Part shown: piece after piece, positions 7,872 to 19,687 of the stretch
How positions within the stretch are numbered: position 1 is the stretch's first letter
How the letters are laid out: each line of letters opens with the position of its first letter
DNA from: CAWCTB01 sp963798275
Lineage (GTDB): Bacteria > Acidobacteriota > Terriglobia > Terriglobales > Acidobacteriaceae
DNA: 29,367 nt
Assembly: GCA_963798275.1 (NCBI GenBank)
Contig: CAWCTB010000014.1
Location: forward strand, 1 to 29,367
Reading direction: 5' to 3'
The notes under the pieces: model-generated
What the model saw: the letters and a program-made list of their open reading frames with translations, nothing else
Database searches by the model: none
Told to the model about the DNA's origin: nothing
Translations under genes and position numbers: made by a program

Positions 7872-8135
7872 CTAACAGAGTCGAACGCAGGTGAGCTCGA
7901 TCAGGTGCTGCGAGCGCGTTGCGTTCGAACCGGGGGACAGCAAAGCGCCAGCCGCGCTGCTGTCAGGCAAACTTACCGCTATCGTGAAAGACAGTACCGC
8001 CAGAATGGCGGGTGCGGCAGAGTGGTGGTTGTGGCGGACGATGCCCGCGACGCTCGCAACCTCGGGCGAGAGGAATATCACCGCGAGGGTGATGGCGAGC
8101 GCAATGACTACAAAAGTTCTGCGGCGGTCCGGCAC
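7872..8135 (-). CDS. Possible small membrane protein after nuoN
   Basis: An 87-residue frame with GTG start, 63 bases downstream of nuoN on the same strand. It has a basic N-terminus (MPDRRR) and two hydrophobic stretches (about 7-30 and 43-63) separated by a histidine-containing loop (RHNHHS). An AAGAGG sequence touches the start codon, which is too close to be a good ribosome binding site. It may be a genuine orphan membrane protein or chance. Apart from this frame, the 7758-8198 stretch shows nothing I can name. Confidence 0.3.
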   Translation of the reverse strand: MPDRRRTFVVIALAITLAVIFLSPEVASVAGIVRHNHHSAAPAILAVLSFTIAVSLPDSSAAGALLSPGSNATRSQHLIELTCVRLC

Positions 8136-8198
8136 CTCTTGATGGAAACACGGATTGCAAAGAAATTCAACCCGCAGTCCGCGATAGCTTCCCCGGGC

Positions 8199-9628
8199 TT
8201 ACTTCATCAGGTCCTGCGCGCTACGGAGCGCATATTCCAGCACGCGGCCGGGCAGCACACCCAGGTAGATGGTCGTAATCAGGCTGATCGCCAGTCCGAA
8301 GCCGAGGCTGGCGGGAATGCGCGCCACCGGCTCGTCCACGCGCTCGTCGCGCATGTACATGTACACGATCACGCGCAGGTAGTAATACGCGGCAATGGCG
8401 CTGTTGATGACGCCGATGATGGTCAGCCCCACCAGGTTCGACTGCAGCGCTGCCGAGAAGACGTAAAACTTGGCGAAGAAGCCGCCGGTAATCGGAATTC
8501 CGATCAGCGAGAGCAGGAAAATCGTCAGGATGGCTGCAATCATCGGAGAGCGGCGGCCGAGCCCGGCATAGTCCTCCAGGCTGACGTAGCGCTCGCCGGT
8601 CGAGCCGATGTGGCTTACCACCGCGAAGGCGCCAACGTTCATGGCTGCGTAAGACGCGGCATAGAAGATCGCAGCGGAAATTCCAACCTCTTTGGCGGCA
8701 GCGAACGCGACCAGCAGATATCCCGCGTGCGCGATCGAAGAGTAGGCCAGCAGGCGCTTGATGTTGTGTTGCACCAGTGCGCCGATATTGCCCAGCGTCA
8801 TCGACAGTGCGGCCGACACCCAGACCAGCCAGAACCAGCCGGGAGCTCCGGTCGCGAACAGCACGCGCAGCAAAACGGCAAATGCTGCGGCCTTCGGGCC
8901 GGTCGACATCAGCGCCACCACTGGGGCTGGCGATCCTTCGTAGACGTCGGGCGTCCACACATGGAATGGCGCTGAGGCCACCTTGAAGCCGAGACCGACG
9001 AACATGAGAGCGACTGCCAGGTATACCAGCGGCGAGTGCTGTGTCTGCAGCGCCTGCGCGATGGCATAGACGTAGGTCGTGCCGGTCGCGCCGAACACCA
9101 GTGCAACGCCGTAAAGGAAGAAGGCCGTGGCGAACGAGCCCAGCAAAAAGTATTTCAGCGACGCCTCGGCACTTTCCGCGGCGCGCTTGCGGAATCCCGC
9201 GAGTACGTAGGTCGAAATCGACGAAATCTCCAGTGCGATGAAGATCAGCAGCAGTTCGATCGCCGACGACATCAGCATCATGCCGACGGTGCCGAACAAA
9301 ACCAGCCCGTAGTACTCGCCCGCCTGAATGTGCTGCACCTCGATGTACTCGAACGAGGTCAGGACCACCACCAGCGCGACCAGGAGAATAACAAAGTGGA
9401 AGAACACGCTGAATTCATCCACCCGCACCATGCCGAAGAAGGCGTCGCCGAAATGGCTGGCCTGCACAATCGTGGCCGCGAGTCCGGCGAGAACGCCCAC
9501 CAGGCCAATCATGCCGAGGGGCTTCTTGGAGCCGTGCGGGGGAATGACCGGATCGACCAGCATGATGACGATGCCGAAGACGCTCAGCACCAGTTCAGGC
9601 AGGATCCGGATGTAGTCGACTGTTGGAA

Positions 9629-9632
<4 letters not shown>
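8199..9632 (-). CDS. nuoN: NADH-quinone oxidoreductase subunit N
   Basis: One of the three antiporter-like proton-pumping subunits of complex I, 477 residues with about 14 membrane helices. The central signature appears as KVASAPFHVWTPDVYEGSPA followed by PVVALMSTGPKAAAF, containing the conserved lysine and the discontinuous-helix prolines; a second key region is IKRLLAYSSIAHAGYLL. Length is normal. The ATG at 9632 overlaps the nuoM stop by 4 bases (ATGA). It is the last nuo gene of the operon. Confidence 0.97.
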
Positions 9633-11191
<1,559 letters not shown>

Positions 11192-11195
<4 letters not shown>

Positions 11196-13216
11196 CGCAA
11201 ACCTCGCCACACCATGAAGGCAATTACAGCCGCCGCTCCGGCGGCTACCCAGCCGGCATAGGAGCGAATGTTGCCCGACTGCATTCGCCGCATCCCATCC
11301 GAGATGTCCTGCGCTCCCGCCGCGCTCTCATCGACGCCAGCGTCGATGATGTTCTGGTCGATGCCTTTCCAGAAGACATTGGTCGATAACAAAATGATCG
11401 GCCTGATGATCGCGGCCTGGTACAGTTCGTCCACCCGGTACTTATCGAGTACGAAGGTGTACAGGCTGCCCGCGCTCTTGGCCATCTTGGGCGGCAGATC
11501 GGTTCGTTTGAAGTAGAGGAACCATGCACCCAGAAATCCGATGGCAGCCGCTGCCACCGAAATTGCGCTGAACAGCAACTCGGTGCCGGTCTCAGCATGT
11601 TGAGCCGCCAACTCCTCGCTGGTTGGGGTCGCCAGGTAAGTGACAACCGCCGGCGCGTGGAGGCTGAACACCGGCGCTAGAAAATGCTCGAAGGGGTTAG
11701 AGCCGCCCATCGCCTCAGGAATGCCCACCCAGCCGCCGACGACGCACAGGACAGCCAGAATCATCAGCGGAACCGTCATCACGAACGGGCTCTCGTGCGG
11801 TGTGCCATGGCCGTCGTGCCCGTGCGCGTCATGGCTGTCGTGAGCAGCAGACCCGTGAGCCTGGTCATCAGCGGCAACGCCGCGATACTCGCCAAAGAAC
11901 GTCAGGAACCAGAGGCGAAACATGTAAAACGAGGTCATGCCCGCGGCGATCACGCCGATCAGCCAAAGGAAGTGCTGCCCGCTGGCGTAGGTCCTCCATA
12001 GAATCTCGTCCTTGGAGAAGAACGCCGCCAGAGGAGGAAAACCGGCGATGGTGAACGTCGCAATGGTCATCGTCCAGAAGGTGTACGGCATGTACTTGCG
12101 CAGGCCGCCCATGTGCCGCATGTCCTGTTCGCCGCTCAGGCCGTGAATGATCGAGCCCGAGCAAAGGAACAACAGGCCCTTGAAGAACGCATGCGTCATC
12201 AGGTGGAAGATGCCCGCGGAGTACGCCGCTACCCCGCAGCCCATGAACATGTAGCCCAGTTGCGAAACTGTGGAGTAGGCCAGCACCTTCTTGATATCGG
12301 TCTGCACCAGGCCGATGGACGCCGCGAAGATCGCGGTCAGAGTGCCGATCACGGCGACCGCCAGCAGTGCGATGGGCGCGCGATTGAAGATCGGGTTGGA
12401 GCGCGCCACCATGTACACACCGGCCGTCACCATGGTCGCGGCGTGGATCAAGGCCGACACCGGCGTCGGACCTTCCATGGCGTCGGGCAGCCAGACGTAC
12501 AGCGGAATCTGCGCCGACTTGCCGGTCGCGCCCATCAGCATCAGCAGGCCGATGGCCGTCAGCAGTCCGGCTGTAGCCTCGGGTGTGTAGCCGGCGACGG
12601 CCTTGAACACGCCGTCGTATTGCAGGGTGTTGAAGTGCTTGATCAGCAGGAACAGCGCGATCAGAAATCCGAAGTCGCCGACGCGATTAGTGATGAACGC
12701 TTTCTTTCCGGCGTTCGCCGCCGACTGCTTCAGGAACCAGAAGCCGATCAGCAGGTACGAGGCCAGGCCCACGCCCTCCCATCCTACGAACATCTGCAGG
12801 TAGTTGTCCGCCAGGATCAGCATGAGCATGAAGAACATGAAGATGTTCAGGTACGAGAAGTAGCGGTAGTACCCGCCCTCATGCGCCATGTAGCCGACCG
12901 AGTAGATGTGAATCACGAAACCGACGCCGGTTACCACCAGCAGCATCACCAGGGAAAGCTGGTCGAGGTAGAAGCCGTAATGCACCGCGAAGTCGCCCGC
13001 CGCCATCCACGTGGCGTGGGACTCGATGTAGGGAATCTGGTTGGCCGGCAGTGCGAGAAACTGAGCGGTAACCCATAGGGCGTAGCCGAATGCCGCCGCC
13101 GTCGATCCCAGCGCAATGGTGTTCACCAGCGCCTTGGGAAAGCGCTTGCCCAGCAGCCCGTTGATGGCGGCCCCAGCCAGCGGCAACAGCGGAATGATCC
13201 AGAGATGCAGGCTCAT
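11192..13216 (-). CDS. nuoL: NADH-quinone oxidoreductase subunit L
   Basis: The largest antiporter-like subunit of complex I, 674 residues. It bears FVGWEGVGLASYLLIGFW with the conserved glutamate, then TGKSAQIPLYVWLPDAMEGP followed by TPVSALIHAATMVTAGVY, and LAYSTVSQLGYMF. A C-terminal segment (about 590-674) would form the lateral helix that lies along NuoM and NuoN. A cytoplasmic or periplasmic loop near 450-475 is rich in histidine and aspartate (AHDSHDAHGHDGHG), a variable feature in this family. It overlaps nuoK at its start and nuoM at its stop by 4 bases each. Confidence 0.97.
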
Positions 13217-13515
13217 AGTTTGAGTAAGTTCACGCGATCGACGTTCAGGGTATCGCGCGTGCGGAAGACAGAGATAATGATGGCCAAACCAACGGCGGCT
13301 TCGGCGGCGGCCACCACCATCACGAAAAACACGAATACCTGGCCGCTGAGCTTGTTCAACTCCGCCGCGAAGGCGACGAACGTCAGGTTCACCGCGTTCA
13401 GCATCAGCTCAATCGACATGAAGATGGTGATGATATTGCGCTTGATGAGAAATCCCGCCACGCCACAGGCAAACAAGATCGCGCTCAGCACCAGGTAGTA
13501 CGAAAGAGGAACCAT
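13213..13515 (-). CDS. nuoK: NADH-quinone oxidoreductase subunit K
   Basis: A 100-residue, three-helix membrane subunit of complex I. Both membrane glutamates known to matter in E. coli NuoK are present, in SIELMLNAVNLTF and in AAAEAAVGLAI. Length is exactly typical. The ATG at 13515 directly abuts the nuoJ stop (13516) and its own stop overlaps the nuoL start by 4 bases, showing tight translational coupling. Confidence 0.97.
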   Translation of the reverse strand: MVPLSYYLVLSAILFACGVAGFLIKRNIITIFMSIELMLNAVNLTFVAFAAELNKLSGQVFVFFVMVVAAAEAAVGLAIIISVFRTRDTLNVDRVNLLKL

Positions 13516-14037
13516 TTACTCCTCCCTCCGCGCCAGCACCACGGCGCCCATAATGGCGATCAGGATCAGGATGGAGGTGACTTCGAAGGGCAGCAGGAAG
13601 TTGCGGAACAGAAGATGGGCGATGGGCTGGGCCGCGCCAAACGCCTCGGTCCCGTTCATGACCTGCGGACCGCCGATGCCAATTTTGTCCAGGCCGGCGA
13701 AGCGCGTCACCATCCAGGCAGCGATTCCGAGGCCGATGACCAGCCCTGGCACGCCCAGCAGAGTGGCCACGCGGCTGGCGTGCGGTATGCGCTCTTCCTC
13801 GCCCGCATTCAGCAGCATGATGGTGAAAACGAACAGCACCATCACCGCTCCCGCGTAGACGATGACCTGCACGGCGGCAACGAACTCCGCACCCAGCAAA
13901 AGGTAGAGCAGCGCCAGCGATCCCATCACCACGATCAGCGACAGCGCGCTGTTGATGGGGTGTTTCTGCACCAGCAGGTTGATCGCCCCGCCGACGCAAA
14001 TTGCGCCAAAAATGAAGAACAGGACAAGATGCAGCAT
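13516..14037 (-). CDS. nuoJ: NADH-quinone oxidoreductase subunit J
   Basis: A 173-residue, five-helix membrane subunit of complex I. The segment AAVQVIVYAGAVMVLFVFTI is the family signature, containing the helix that forms the pi-bulge in known structures. It follows nuoH after 54 bases; nuoI, which in most operons lies between nuoH and nuoJ, is absent. The start is ATG at 14037. Confidence 0.95.
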   Translation of the reverse strand: MLHLVLFFIFGAICVGGAINLLVQKHPINSALSLIVVMGSLALLYLLLGAEFVAAVQVIVYAGAVMVLFVFTIMLLNAGEEERIPHASRVATLLGVPGLVIGLGIAAWMVTRFAGLDKIGIGGPQVMNGTEAFGAAQPIAHLLFRNFLLPFEVTSILILIAIMGAVVLARREE

Positions 14038-14091
14038 GTTGATCCATTCACCGGCGCCGACTGCCCGCCGGGATCTATAACAGTCTCCGCG

Positions 14092-15126
14092 CTACTTCAG
14101 CGCCACGATCAGGCTGGTGACAATGATGTTCGCCAGCGCCAGCGGCAGAAGGAACTTCCAGCCGAAGGCCATTAACTGGTCGTAGCGAAAACGGGGCAGA
14201 GTGCCGCGCACCCAGATGTAGACAAAGATGAAGGCCAGCACTTTCGCCACGAACCACACGACCGGCAACAGGGCTTGCAAAATCGGCGGGCCGAAAACCG
14301 GGCCCGACCAGCCCCCCAGGAACAGCACCGTAGCCAGGCACGCGACCGTAAACATGTTCGCGTACTCCGCCATAAAGAACATGGCGAACTTCATCGAACT
14401 GTATTCGGTGTGATAGCCGGCCACCAACTCGGTCTCCGCTTCCGGCAAGTCGAAGGGAATCCGGTTGGTCTCGGCATAAGCCGCCATGATGTAAATGAAG
14501 AAAGCGACGAACTGGCCGGTGAAGATATTCCACTTAGGAATGAAACCCAGGAAAGTCCCTGACTGCGCGTTGACGATATCGCGCAGGCTGAAACTGCCGG
14601 CATAAATAAGCACACCAATCAGCGACAGGCCCAGCGCGATTTCATAACTCACCATCTGCGCTGACGCTCGCAAACTGCCCAGCATCGAATACTTGCTGTT
14701 GGACGACCAGCCCGCCAGGGCCACACCGTAAACCCCGATCGAGGTGAGGCCAAGAATGATCAGCAGTCCTATGTTTACGTCAGCAATTTGCAGCGGGGTG
14801 TGGACCGACCCGATCGAAATCCACGGTCCGATCGGGATTACCGCGATCGCGGTCAATGCGACGGTCAACGATAGGATCGGGGCGAGCAGGTATAAGGGCT
14901 TGTTAACAAAGGGCGGTGTAACGTCTTCCTTAAAGATAAACTTTAAGCCATCGGCCAGCGGCTGCCAGATGCCGAATGGCCCCACCCGCGACGGCCCCCA
15001 GCGGTTCTGGATGTGTGCCACCACCTTGCGCTCCGCCAACGTCGTGTAGGCAACGGCGGTGAGCAGAACGAACAGTGCGATCACGATCTTGATCACCGAG
15101 ACGAGAATGAACGTTCCTATGCCCAT
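14092..15126 (-). CDS. nuoH: NADH-quinone oxidoreductase subunit H
   Basis: The membrane subunit that holds the quinone entry site, 344 residues, about eight helices. The conserved loop IPFDLPEAETELVAGYHTEY is intact, as are AERKVVAHIQNRWGPSRVGP near the N-terminus and YDQLMAFGWKFLLPLAL near the C-terminus. Length is typical. It begins with ATG at 15126, about 150 bases after nuoG, with a heptamer repeat array in the gap. Confidence 0.97.
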   Translation of the reverse strand: MGIGTFILVSVIKIVIALFVLLTAVAYTTLAERKVVAHIQNRWGPSRVGPFGIWQPLADGLKFIFKEDVTPPFVNKPLYLLAPILSLTVALTAIAVIPIGPWISIGSVHTPLQIADVNIGLLIILGLTSIGVYGVALAGWSSNSKYSMLGSLRASAQMVSYEIALGLSLIGVLIYAGSFSLRDIVNAQSGTFLGFIPKWNIFTGQFVAFFIYIMAAYAETNRIPFDLPEAETELVAGYHTEYSSMKFAMFFMAEYANMFTVACLATVLFLGGWSGPVFGPPILQALLPVVWFVAKVLAFIFVYIWVRGTLPRFRYDQLMAFGWKFLLPLALANIIVTSLIVALK

Positions 15127-15241
15127 GAATTAGCTTTCAGTAATCCCCAGGGAGCCCAACCCCCGACTCGTTGTGAGCTGCCGTAATTAAGACTGCAGGC
15201 CCGCGTCAACCAAACCGCAATGCGGACCCTTGCGACCTTGT

Positions 15242-15269
15242 CTTGAAACTCGAAACTTGAAACTCGAAA
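15242..15269. repeat. Heptamer array between nuoG and nuoH
   Basis: Four perfect 7-bp units alternating cttgaaa and ctcgaaa, ending six bases before the nuoG stop codon. The reverse-complement family (TTTCGAG-like) appears in the atpB-atpE gap. Confidence 0.8.
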
Positions 15270-15275
15270 CTGCTC

Positions 15276-17647
15276 TTAATCCGCCGCGACTTGCTTTTCG
15301 GCCGGTTCAGCCTGATGCCGCTCGATCACCGAGTTCAGCGTCTTCGAATACCGGCCCAGCGTCCCCGAAGTGAACAGCGTATCGTTCGACGGCAAGATCA
15401 ATTCAGGTTGACCCGCGCCGGTCTCGCCCGTGATCTGCACCAATTGCGTGTGCTCATCCTGGCTCGCCAGCAACCCGAGCCGCGAGATGTCATAACCGGG
15501 AACCAGCCGCTGAATCTCATCGAGCATGGCGATGGGATCGAACGGACTCATCTTCGGCTCGAGGTTTTGCGCAGCCAGCCACACGCCGTGCCGGTCGGAC
15601 TCGCCCGACTGCGCTCCGCGCGACTGGCCCATGTCGGCGTGAACTCCGCCACCGGCGAAGGGAACCAGCTTGTGCACGTCGTAACCCATGGTCCCAGCGA
15701 GACGCACGATACATTCGAAGTCAGTGCGCACGCCCGCGAAGTCACCGGCCTTACGCATCATCTGTAGATCGCCGGCGGTGTTGGTGCAGGTGCCCGCCTT
15801 CTCGTAGGCGTTGGCGACCGGCAGGACCACGTCGGCGGCCAGCGCGGTTTCGGTCAGGAACATCTCCTGCACCACCGTGAAGGTCTTCGACAGGGCGAAC
15901 GGATCGAGGTTGTAACGGCCAATCGGATTGGAACCGACCACGTACAGCGCCGCCAACTTGCCGTCCTTGGCGGCTTCCATCATCTGCACCAGGTTGAGCC
16001 CCGGCTCCTGGGGAATCTTGTCAACCCAGTCTTCGTGGTACTTCGTGGCACTGGTCACGGGAGCGTAGCCCGGCAGCATGTCGGGATAGAGACCCATGTC
16101 GGCGGCGCCCCGCGAATTCGAGTAGTCACCCAGGCAAACGAACTTCGCGCTCTGCCCCAGTCCGTAATCGACCAGGGTCTTCACATCGTTGCCGCGCAAT
16201 TCGGAACCAAAGATGATGACCAGCCCGGTTTCGGCTTTGAGGCGATCGCGCAATTCGCCGAGCACCTCGCGTGAGAGGTTGGCTGACAGCACCGCATCGG
16301 CTGCGCCATCGTTCCCGCCGAGATACCGCACGAAGCTGCCCTCCGAGCCAGGCGCGATCTGGGCGAACGAAACCGCTTGCCGTCGCAGCTTGATGGGATA
16401 CGAATTCACCAAGTACAGCTTGGCGCGACGCAGGCGAACGTTGGTGCGAATCTGCCAGGCCAGCAGCGGATGCTGCTCCGTCGGGTTGTTGCCGATGAGC
16501 AGGATCGCCGGCGCCTCGCCCACCTGCCGCATCGACGCCGTCGCGCCCGCCTTGCCTGCCAGCGCCGAAGCGAAGGCCGGGAAGTCGGCAGTGCGATGGT
16601 GGTCAATATTATTGGTGCCCAGCACCAGGCGGGCAAACTTCTGCAACAGGTAGTTCTCTTCGTTGGTGGTGCGGTTGGAGCCGATCACGCCGATGGCCTT
16701 CCCGCCCTGGGTCGTCAGCGCGTCCTTGAACTTCGAGGCGATCAGTTCGAACGCCTCCTCCCACGTGCTGGCAACGAACTTGCCGTCGCGCTTGATCAGG
16801 GGCTGCTGCAGGCGCTCGTCGTTGTGCGCGAAGTCGAAGGCGTAGCGGCCCTTGATGCAGAGGAAGTCGCCATTGATGCCGCTCTTGTCGCGATTGTCGC
16901 CGCGCACGATCTGCATGCCGCTGTCGGCGCGGCGGACCCCCAGCGTGGTCTTGCAGCCGTCGCCGCAGTGGGTGCAGACGGTGCCAACGTGCTTCATCTC
17001 CCACGGGCGCGTCTTGTAGCGGTAGGCGCCGGAGGTGAGCGCACCGACCGGGCAGATGTCGATGCACATGCCGCACTCTTCGCACTCCAGATGATCTTCT
17101 TGATTAGGCGCGATGATGGAACTCGAGCCGCGGTTCTGGATTCCCAGCGCCCACACGTCCATGCCTTCGCCGCAAACCCGGATGCAGCGGTAACACAGAA
17201 TGCAGCGTGGACGATCGAAGTACACCACGGGCGACCATTGCTGCTCGTCGCGATGGTTCTTCAACTCCATGAACTTCGACTCGGCAGCGCCGTACTTGAA
17301 GGTCATGTCCTGCAACTCGCACTCGCCTCCGGCGTCGCACACCGGGCAGTCGAGGGGATGGTTGGCGAGCAGCAGTTCCAGCATCGACTTGCGGGCCTGC
17401 TTGATCTTGTCGGTCTCGGTGGAGACGACCATGCCTTCGGAGACCGGCGTGGTGCATGCGGTCTGCAGCTTGGGCATCTTTTCGATTTCCACCAGGCACA
17501 TGCGACAGGCGCCTTGCAGCGACAGCCCGGGGTAATAGCAGAAGGACGGGAACCTCGATGCCGCGATTGCTTGCAGGCGTCGATGAGCAGCGTCCCTGCC
17601 GGAACCGTCAGTTTCTTGCCGTCTACTGTGAGTGTTACGTCAGCCAC
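15276..17647 (-). CDS. nuoG: NADH-quinone oxidoreductase subunit G, frameshifted
   Basis: The large iron-sulfur subunit of the NADH dehydrogenase arm. Likely start is GTG at 17647 (MADVTLTVDGKKL), with GAGGAAAGG about 11 bases upstream. The N-terminal [2Fe-2S] domain is broken by two one-base insertions: one after DACKQ (17563-17566) and one after GIEVP (17547). Skipping both gives GIEVP-SFCYYPGLSLQGACRMCLVEI. The rest follows without interruption: His-Cys cluster HPLDCPVCDAGGECELQD, the 4Fe-4S motifs CILCYRCIRVC and CEECGMCIDICPVGAL, then a molybdopterin-oxidoreductase-like domain beginning VCTHCGDGC with a later FLCIKGR, consistent with the optional N7 cluster. The repaired protein is about 789 residues. 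The close spacing of the indels and intact motifs suggest sequence error. Confidence 0.94.
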
Positions 17648-17673
17648 ATAACCATTGCCTTTCCTCTCTACGA

Positions 17674-17701
17674 GCTGCCAGCTATCAGCCGTCAGGTCAC
17701 G
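17674..17701. repeat. GCTNNCA heptamer array upstream of nuoG
   Basis: Units gctgcca, gctatca, gccgtca, ggtcacg with a 7-bp period, in the nuoF-nuoG gap. Same family and orientation as the arrays at 4567-4601 and 19688-19729. Confidence 0.6.
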
Positions 17702-17759
17702 AGTCTCGTTTTCCGTTCCGTCAGGAGGTGCGACCGCCGATGCCGCGATCTCGATCTTA

Positions 17760-17794
17760 CTGACAACTGGCAACTGGCCACTGACAACTGCTCT
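17760..17794. repeat. CTGRCAA heptamer array downstream of nuoF
   Basis: Units ctgacaa, ctggcaa, ctggcca, ctgacaa, ctgctct with an exact 7-bp period, ending at the nuoF stop codon. Its reverse complement (CAGTTGC-like) matches the family seen at 24575-24602. Confidence 0.8.
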
Positions 17795-19102
17795 TCACAC
17801 CAGCGCCGGTTCCGCCACCGTTTCGTACGGGCACGGCTTGCCGTCGAGGTGCGCCTCGAACTCTTCGCGGAACTTTTGCACGTAGGAGATGATGGGCATC
17901 GCCGCCGCATCGCCCAGCGGGCAAAACGTCCGGCCCAGCATGTTCTCCGCCAGGTACTTCAAATTGTCGATGTCCTTGGCCACGCCGCCGCCGGAGTGGA
18001 AGCGCGTCAATGTCTTCTTCAGCCAGTCGGTACCCTCGCGGCAGGGAATGCACCACCCGCAGCTTTCGTGCTGGTAGAACTTGATCACGCGCAACGCGAA
18101 CTTGACGATGCACTGGGTGTCGTCGAGCACGACCACGCCGCCTGAGCCCAGCATGGTGCCGGCTTTCATCATGGCGTCGAAGTCCATCGCGACGTCAACT
18201 TCGTCGGCCTTCATGATCGGCACCGAGGATCCGCCGGGGACAACCGCCTTGAGCTTGCGTCCATTGGGAATGCCACCCGAGACGTCGTAGATCATCTTCT
18301 TCAGGTTGTAGCCCATGGGCAACTCGTAGACGCCCGGCCGCTCCAGGTTGCCGCTCATGCAGAACAGCCGCGTGCCTCCGTTTTTCGGAGTGCCTATGTT
18401 GGCGAACCACTCGCCGCCGCCCAGAATAATGTGGGGTACGCTGGCCAGGGTTTCGGCGTTGTTGATCACGGTTGGTCCGCCCCACAGCCCCACCACCGCT
18501 GGGAAGGGAGGCCGGATGCGCGGGACGCCGCGCTTGCCTTCGAGCGATTCCATCAGGGCCGACTCCTCGCCTACTTCGTAGGCGCCTGCGCCGGAGTGCA
18601 CGAAGATGTCGAGGTCCTTGCCCGAGCCGAAGATGTTCTTGCCGATGAAGCCGCGGGCGTAGGCGTCGGCCACGGCCTTCTCCATGATCTCGACCAGGTA
18701 GCGGTACTCGCCGCGCAGGTAGATGTAGCCGGTCTTCGATCCGACGGCCAGCGCCGCGATCATGACGCCCTCGATCACTGAATGGGGGTCGTGCTCGAAG
18801 ATCAGGCGGTCTTTGCAGGTGCCGGGCTCGCTCTCGTCGCCGTTGCACAGAACGTATTTCGGTTTCGCCGATTGCTTGGGCACGAACGACCACTTCATGC
18901 CGGTGGGAAATCCCGCACCGCCGCGGCCGCGCAGGTTCGAGGCCTTCACCTCGTTGATGATGGCGTCGGGCTCCATGCCCAGCGCTTTTTGCAGCGCCTT
19001 GTAGCCGTCCAGTTCGAGATAGCGGTCGAGATTGGTCGCGTCCAGGCCAAAACGCTTGGAGACGACCTTCACTTCATCGGGATGTGAGACCAGATAGGCC
19101 AT
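17795..19102 (-). CDS. nuoF: NADH-quinone oxidoreductase subunit F
   Basis: The NADH-oxidising subunit that binds FMN and cluster N3, 435 residues. The glycine-rich loop LRGRGGAGFPTGMKWSF and the downstream NGDESEPGTCKDR are the nucleotide/FMN site. The N3 ligands are ESCGWCIPCREGT plus the later cysteine in GRTFCPLGDAAA. Length is typical. The start ATG at 19102 has only a weak GAGCG-type ribosome binding site. It lies between nuoE and nuoG, separated from both by heptamer-rich gaps. Confidence 0.97.
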   Translation of the reverse strand: MAYLVSHPDEVKVVSKRFGLDATNLDRYLELDGYKALQKALGMEPDAIINEVKASNLRGRGGAGFPTGMKWSFVPKQSAKPKYVLCNGDESEPGTCKDRLIFEHDPHSVIEGVMIAALAVGSKTGYIYLRGEYRYLVEIMEKAVADAYARGFIGKNIFGSGKDLDIFVHSGAGAYEVGEESALMESLEGKRGVPRIRPPFPAVVGLWGGPTVINNAETLASVPHIILGGGEWFANIGTPKNGGTRLFCMSGNLERPGVYELPMGYNLKKMIYDVSGGIPNGRKLKAVVPGGSSVPIMKADEVDVAMDFDAMMKAGTMLGSGGVVVLDDTQCIVKFALRVIKFYQHESCGWCIPCREGTDWLKKTLTRFHSGGGVAKDIDNLKYLAENMLGRTFCPLGDAAAMPIISYVQKFREEFEAHLDGKPCPYETVAEPALV

Positions 19103-19200
19103 TCGCTGTTCGCTCTTAGCTTTTCGCTCTTCGCCATTTGCTTTCAGCCATCACTCGCGCCGTCTGGCGAAAAGCGATGAGCCAAAAGCGAGGAGCCATT
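19102..19200. repeat. Opposed heptamer arrays between nuoE and nuoF
   Basis: Left array 19102-19150 reads ttcgctg, ttcgctc, ttagctt, ttcgctc, ttcgcca, tttgctt, tcagcca. Right array 19166-19200 reads ggcgaaa, agcgatg, agccaaa, agcgagg, agccatt. Both have a 7-bp period, and the right array is close to the reverse complement of the left, so the transcript could fold into a long imperfect hairpin. They fill the whole nuoE-nuoF gap and run into the first codon of nuoF and the nuoE stop. Confidence 0.75.
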
Positions 19201-19681
19201 ACTGCTGCTCCTTCTTCTTAATTCCGTCGATGATCTCGTCCATCTTTTCCGGCGTCAGGTTCTCGTGGAACTCGTAGTTCAGCATCATCGCCGGAGCCCA
19301 GGAACAGGCCCCAATGCACTCGACCTCTTCCAGGTGAAACAGCCCGTCGGGCGTGTCCTGCTTGTGGCCGATGCCGAGCTTCTTCTCGCAGTGCTCGAAA
19401 ATCTTGTCTGCCCCGCGCAGCATGCAGCTGATATTCGTACAAACCTGGAGGTTGTACTTGCCTACTGAGTGCGTGCGCAACATCGAGTAGTAGCTGACCA
19501 CGTTGCGCACTTCGAGATCGGAGAGCTCCACCCGCTGCGCGATCTCGTGGATTGCTTCATCGGTGAGCGCGCCCACTTCGTCCTGGATGTACAGCAGCAT
19601 GGGCACCAGCACCGACCGCCTGGTCGGGTAATGCGTCACCATCTCCGAGAAACGCTTTTCCAGTTGGTCAGAAAATTTCAT
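19199..19681 (-). CDS. nuoE: NADH-quinone oxidoreductase subunit E
   Basis: The thioredoxin-fold [2Fe-2S] subunit (cluster N1a), 160 residues. The four ligand cysteines are visible as CTNISC (second cysteine pair spacing of the family) and, about 36 residues on, CIGAC in the segment FHLEEVECIGACSWAPAMML. Length matches the family. The start is ATG at 19681. It is separated from nuoD by about 430 bases of repeats. Confidence 0.96.
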   Translation of the reverse strand: MKFSDQLEKRFSEMVTHYPTRRSVLVPMLLYIQDEVGALTDEAIHEIAQRVELSDLEVRNVVSYYSMLRTHSVGKYNLQVCTNISCMLRGADKIFEHCEKKLGIGHKQDTPDGLFHLEEVECIGACSWAPAMMLNYEFHENLTPEKMDEIIDGIKKKEQQ

Positions 19682-19687
19682 ATAAGA

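Noticed and set aside
7710..8975. 421-aa open frame on the plus strand overlapping nuoN
   Set aside because: It is antisense to well-supported nuoN, has low-complexity Arg/Gln/His-rich composition typical of GC-rich shadow frames, and resembles no family.
16377..17651. 424-aa open frame on the plus strand across nuoG
   Set aside because: Antisense shadow of nuoG; Ala/Val/Gly/His-rich composition and no recognisable domain.
19102..19200. Possible CRISPR array
   Set aside because: Repeat units are 7 bp, contiguous and without spacers, so they are not CRISPR repeats.
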